From the NCBI GenBank assembly GCA_964596185.1, contig CAZQUE010000019.1, forward strand, positions 1 to 64,000: DNA of 64,000 nucleotides. Direction: 5' to 3'. The notes beneath the pieces were generated by a model. The model was given only the letters and a program-made list of their open reading frames with translations, did not search any database and was not told the origin of the DNA. This DNA is from DYKG01 sp964596185 (GTDB lineage: Bacteria > Muiribacteriota > Ozemobacteria > Ozemobacterales > Ozemobacteraceae). Shown in pieces: positions 62,478 through 64,000 of this stretch. Each line of letters opens with the position of its first letter. Position 1 is the first letter of the stretch. The position numbers were made by a program, and so were the translations under genes.

Positions 62478-64000
62478 TAATTTTCACTTTTTCAAGTATT
62501 TGTTGCAAAATCTTTACAAAGCGTTCAAAATCATCCGCTTCGACCGGCAATTCTCCGTAAACTTCTTTGGCAAAGAAATTTGCGGCCATTGTGCCGTCTT
62601 CAGCACGAAAATTCAATTGGCTGCAAATTCGCCTGAAAAATTCATGTGCCGTCTCATGCTCTTTTCTGGCAAATCCTTCCCGGGTAGCCAACAAAGACGA
62701 AAAAACAGCAAAAACTTCAGCCAGATTTTTTCCAGAAAGCTTGCCTTCCAAACCTTGTTGAAAAAATTGTTTTAATTTTTCAATTGCCTCGGCTTTAAAC
62801 TTTTCTACTTTTTCTTCTTCTTCAGTCTTGGGTTTCAGCATTTTCAGAAGCCAGGCAAGGAGACGTTCTGCATACCTGAACATGAAAAAAATCAGCGGTA
62901 ACAGTATAAGCAAAAGAATAACCTTGCGATAAAAAGCCATACTATTTTGGCCTTTTTTCCTTCCAGCAAGAAATTCAGCAAGTTTTGCCGAGTTCTTGAT
63001 TAGAGTGCCTGGGTTTTCGGCATTACGAAAGTTCGCCTCGTGAGAATCAAGATCTGAGGGCATTCTTGGTGCTTCTTCGTCAGCAGCTAATCCTGCCTGG
63101 GTCCGGCTTTTCCGGGCATTTTTTCTGGCAACAGCATTGATTTCCTTTTGGTCTGGCTTTTCAAGTCCTTTTTTTACCAGGCTCGGCATTTCAGACTTCA
63201 AAGGACTGACATCAAAAACTTTCCAGCCATTTGATGTAAGAATTTCCGGCCAGGCGTGGGCCATTCCCCTGATGATCAGAAAAGACTCGTCATTTTGCAG
63301 ATCAGTCATGAACCCGGCACCAACACGCGCAGGAATTCCCTTGGCTCTTGCCAGGGCCACCAACGCCGCGGCAAAATGCTGACAATGCCCCTTCATTCCA
63401 GAATCAAGGAACTGCTCAACTGGATGAGCATCTGCGAAAAACTTCTCATCAGCTTTATAAACTCCATTTTGCCTTAAAAATTCAGCAATTCTAAGCAAAT
63501 GCGGCATGGGATCGTCTTTTCCCGGCGTTATTTTTTCGGCGCAAAGCATTATTTTTTCGGCATTCAAAGGTCCAAGCTCGCAATAAACCTCATCTTTTCC
63601 TTTGACTTCTGTGACTATTTCATCTCCAGCCCCAATGAATGAAGGAACAGCGTATTCAACCTCAAATTCATCGCCGGCAGCAATAGTGTATTCAAGCGCA
63701 ATGCTTCCGTCTCTTTGTGGACTAAAGGCAAGTGGACCGGCTAATCTGCATAAAACTGGCGGATAGGGCAACCGGGCTTCAAAATTCTTGATAAAATTGA
63801 GATAGGCTTTTGTAGTGAAACCGGCTGGCCGCAAATCTGCGAAAGCAAAATTGGCACCATCTTCCCCAGTTTTTTTTGCGAGAGAAGAACTCATGCTATC
63901 AGCGGTAAAACTTTCGAAACTACCGATTCTCAAATAAATTGATTGTTTTTGCTCTGTCTCGGGAAATTTCAGGGTGAACAACAAAGAATCCAGCAATTCC
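62470..64000 (-). CDS. TgpA-like transglutaminase membrane protein, 5' end outside window
   Basis: The frame is open to the right edge, so the N-terminus, where TgpA-type proteins have several membrane helices, is not seen. The visible 509 or so residues show a transglutaminase-like core: Cys in GHCQHFAAALVALARAKG, His in AHAWPEI and Asp in VFDVSP. Then a linker, one membrane helix (starting MAFYRKVILLLILLPLIFFM) and a C-terminal helical DUF4129-like domain follow. Members are periplasmic proteases or crosslinkers; they often neighbour MoxR ATPases and DUF58 proteins, which would lie to the right. Confidence 0.82.
   Translation of the reverse strand, partial: ELLDSLLFTLKFPETEQKQSIYLRIGSFESFTADSMSSSLAKKTGEDGANFAFADLRPAGFTTKAYLNFIKNFEARLPYPPVLCRLAGPLAFSPQRDGSIALEYTIAAGDEFEVEYAVPSFIGAGDEIVTEVKGKDEVYCELGPLNAEKIMLCAEKITPGKDDPMPHLLRIAEFLRQNGVYKADEKFFADAHPVEQFLDSGMKGHCQHFAAALVALARAKGIPARVGAGFMTDLQNDESFLIIRGMAHAWPEILTSNGWKVFDVSPLKSEMPSLVKKGLEKPDQKEINAVARKNARKSRTQAGLAADEEAPRMPSDLDSHEANFRNAENPGTLIKNSAKLAEFLAGRKKGQNSMAFYRKVILLLILLPLIFFMFRYAERLLAWLLKMLKPKTEEEEKVEKFKAEAIEKLKQFFQQGLEGKLSGKNLAEVFAVFSSLLATREGFARKEHETAHEFFRRICSQLNFRAEDGTMAANFFAKEVYGELPVEADDFERFVKILQQILEKVKIIN

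Overview
The window is a stretch of bacterial chromosome with middling GC content and almost no non-coding space. A complete type II secretion gene set with a secretin, several signal-peptide proteins and a lipoprotein imply a cell with an outer membrane. The mix of T2SS, SLH and dockerin domains, SpoIID, PP2C phosphatases and large carboxypeptidase-regulatory-like proteins recalls deep-branching candidate phyla such as Riflebacteria. That placement is a low-confidence inference; no rRNA or tRNA gene is present.

Layout. 1-9.4 kb (minus strand): the 5' part of a Big_2-type lipoprotein running off the left edge, then a 2739-residue secreted protein with many carboxypeptidase-regulatory-like modules and a C-terminal dockerin-like pair. 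9.7-21.6 kb (minus): a full T2SS cluster in the order gspC-D-E-F-G-H-I-J-K-L-M, whose pseudopilin part is studded with dispersed repeats, some of them translated in frame. The giant protein directly downstream is a natural candidate substrate. 21.7-23.1 kb: nth and a membrane protein. 23.3-25.6 kb (plus): a zinc phospholipase C/S1-P1 nuclease-like protein fused to a ComEA-like helix-hairpin-helix, and an SLH protein with a structured leader. 25.9-31.1 kb (plus): DUF485, a 5'-truncated acetate-type symporter, an sCache-PAS-CBS-DUF294 sensor, a metallophosphoesterase and a LOG protein. 31.1-37.1 kb (minus): a propeller protein, a TPR-NodB deacetylase and typA. 37.3-40.3 kb (plus): a histidine kinase, then an ECF sigma, zf-HC2 anti-sigma and zinc-ribbon protein. 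40.4-43.8 kb (minus): a sodium:solute symporter and SpoIID. 43.9-44.8 kb (plus): the 5' stub of a HIT gene followed by nagB. 44.8-48.0 kb (minus): two secreted wall/envelope proteins and a radical SAM enzyme. 48.1-50.8 kb (plus): an overlapping trio (serine hydrolase, U32, GNAT). 51.0-62.5 kb (plus): four tandem paralogous membrane sensor phosphatases. 62.5-64.0 kb (minus): a TgpA-like transglutaminase running off the right edge.

The most unusual items are: (1) palindromic repeats inserted in frame between start codon and prepilin cleavage site of GspI, and probably GspJ, with a related repeat supplying the gspH start codon; (2) the four-gene operon of double-sensor SpoIIE-type phosphatases, two of which lack a conserved catalytic-core residue; (3) the nuclease-ComEA fusion; (4) remnant genes (HIT stub, truncated symporter) kept inside otherwise intact operons; and (5) leaders with mutually exclusive or multiple stem-loops ahead of two surface-protein genes.
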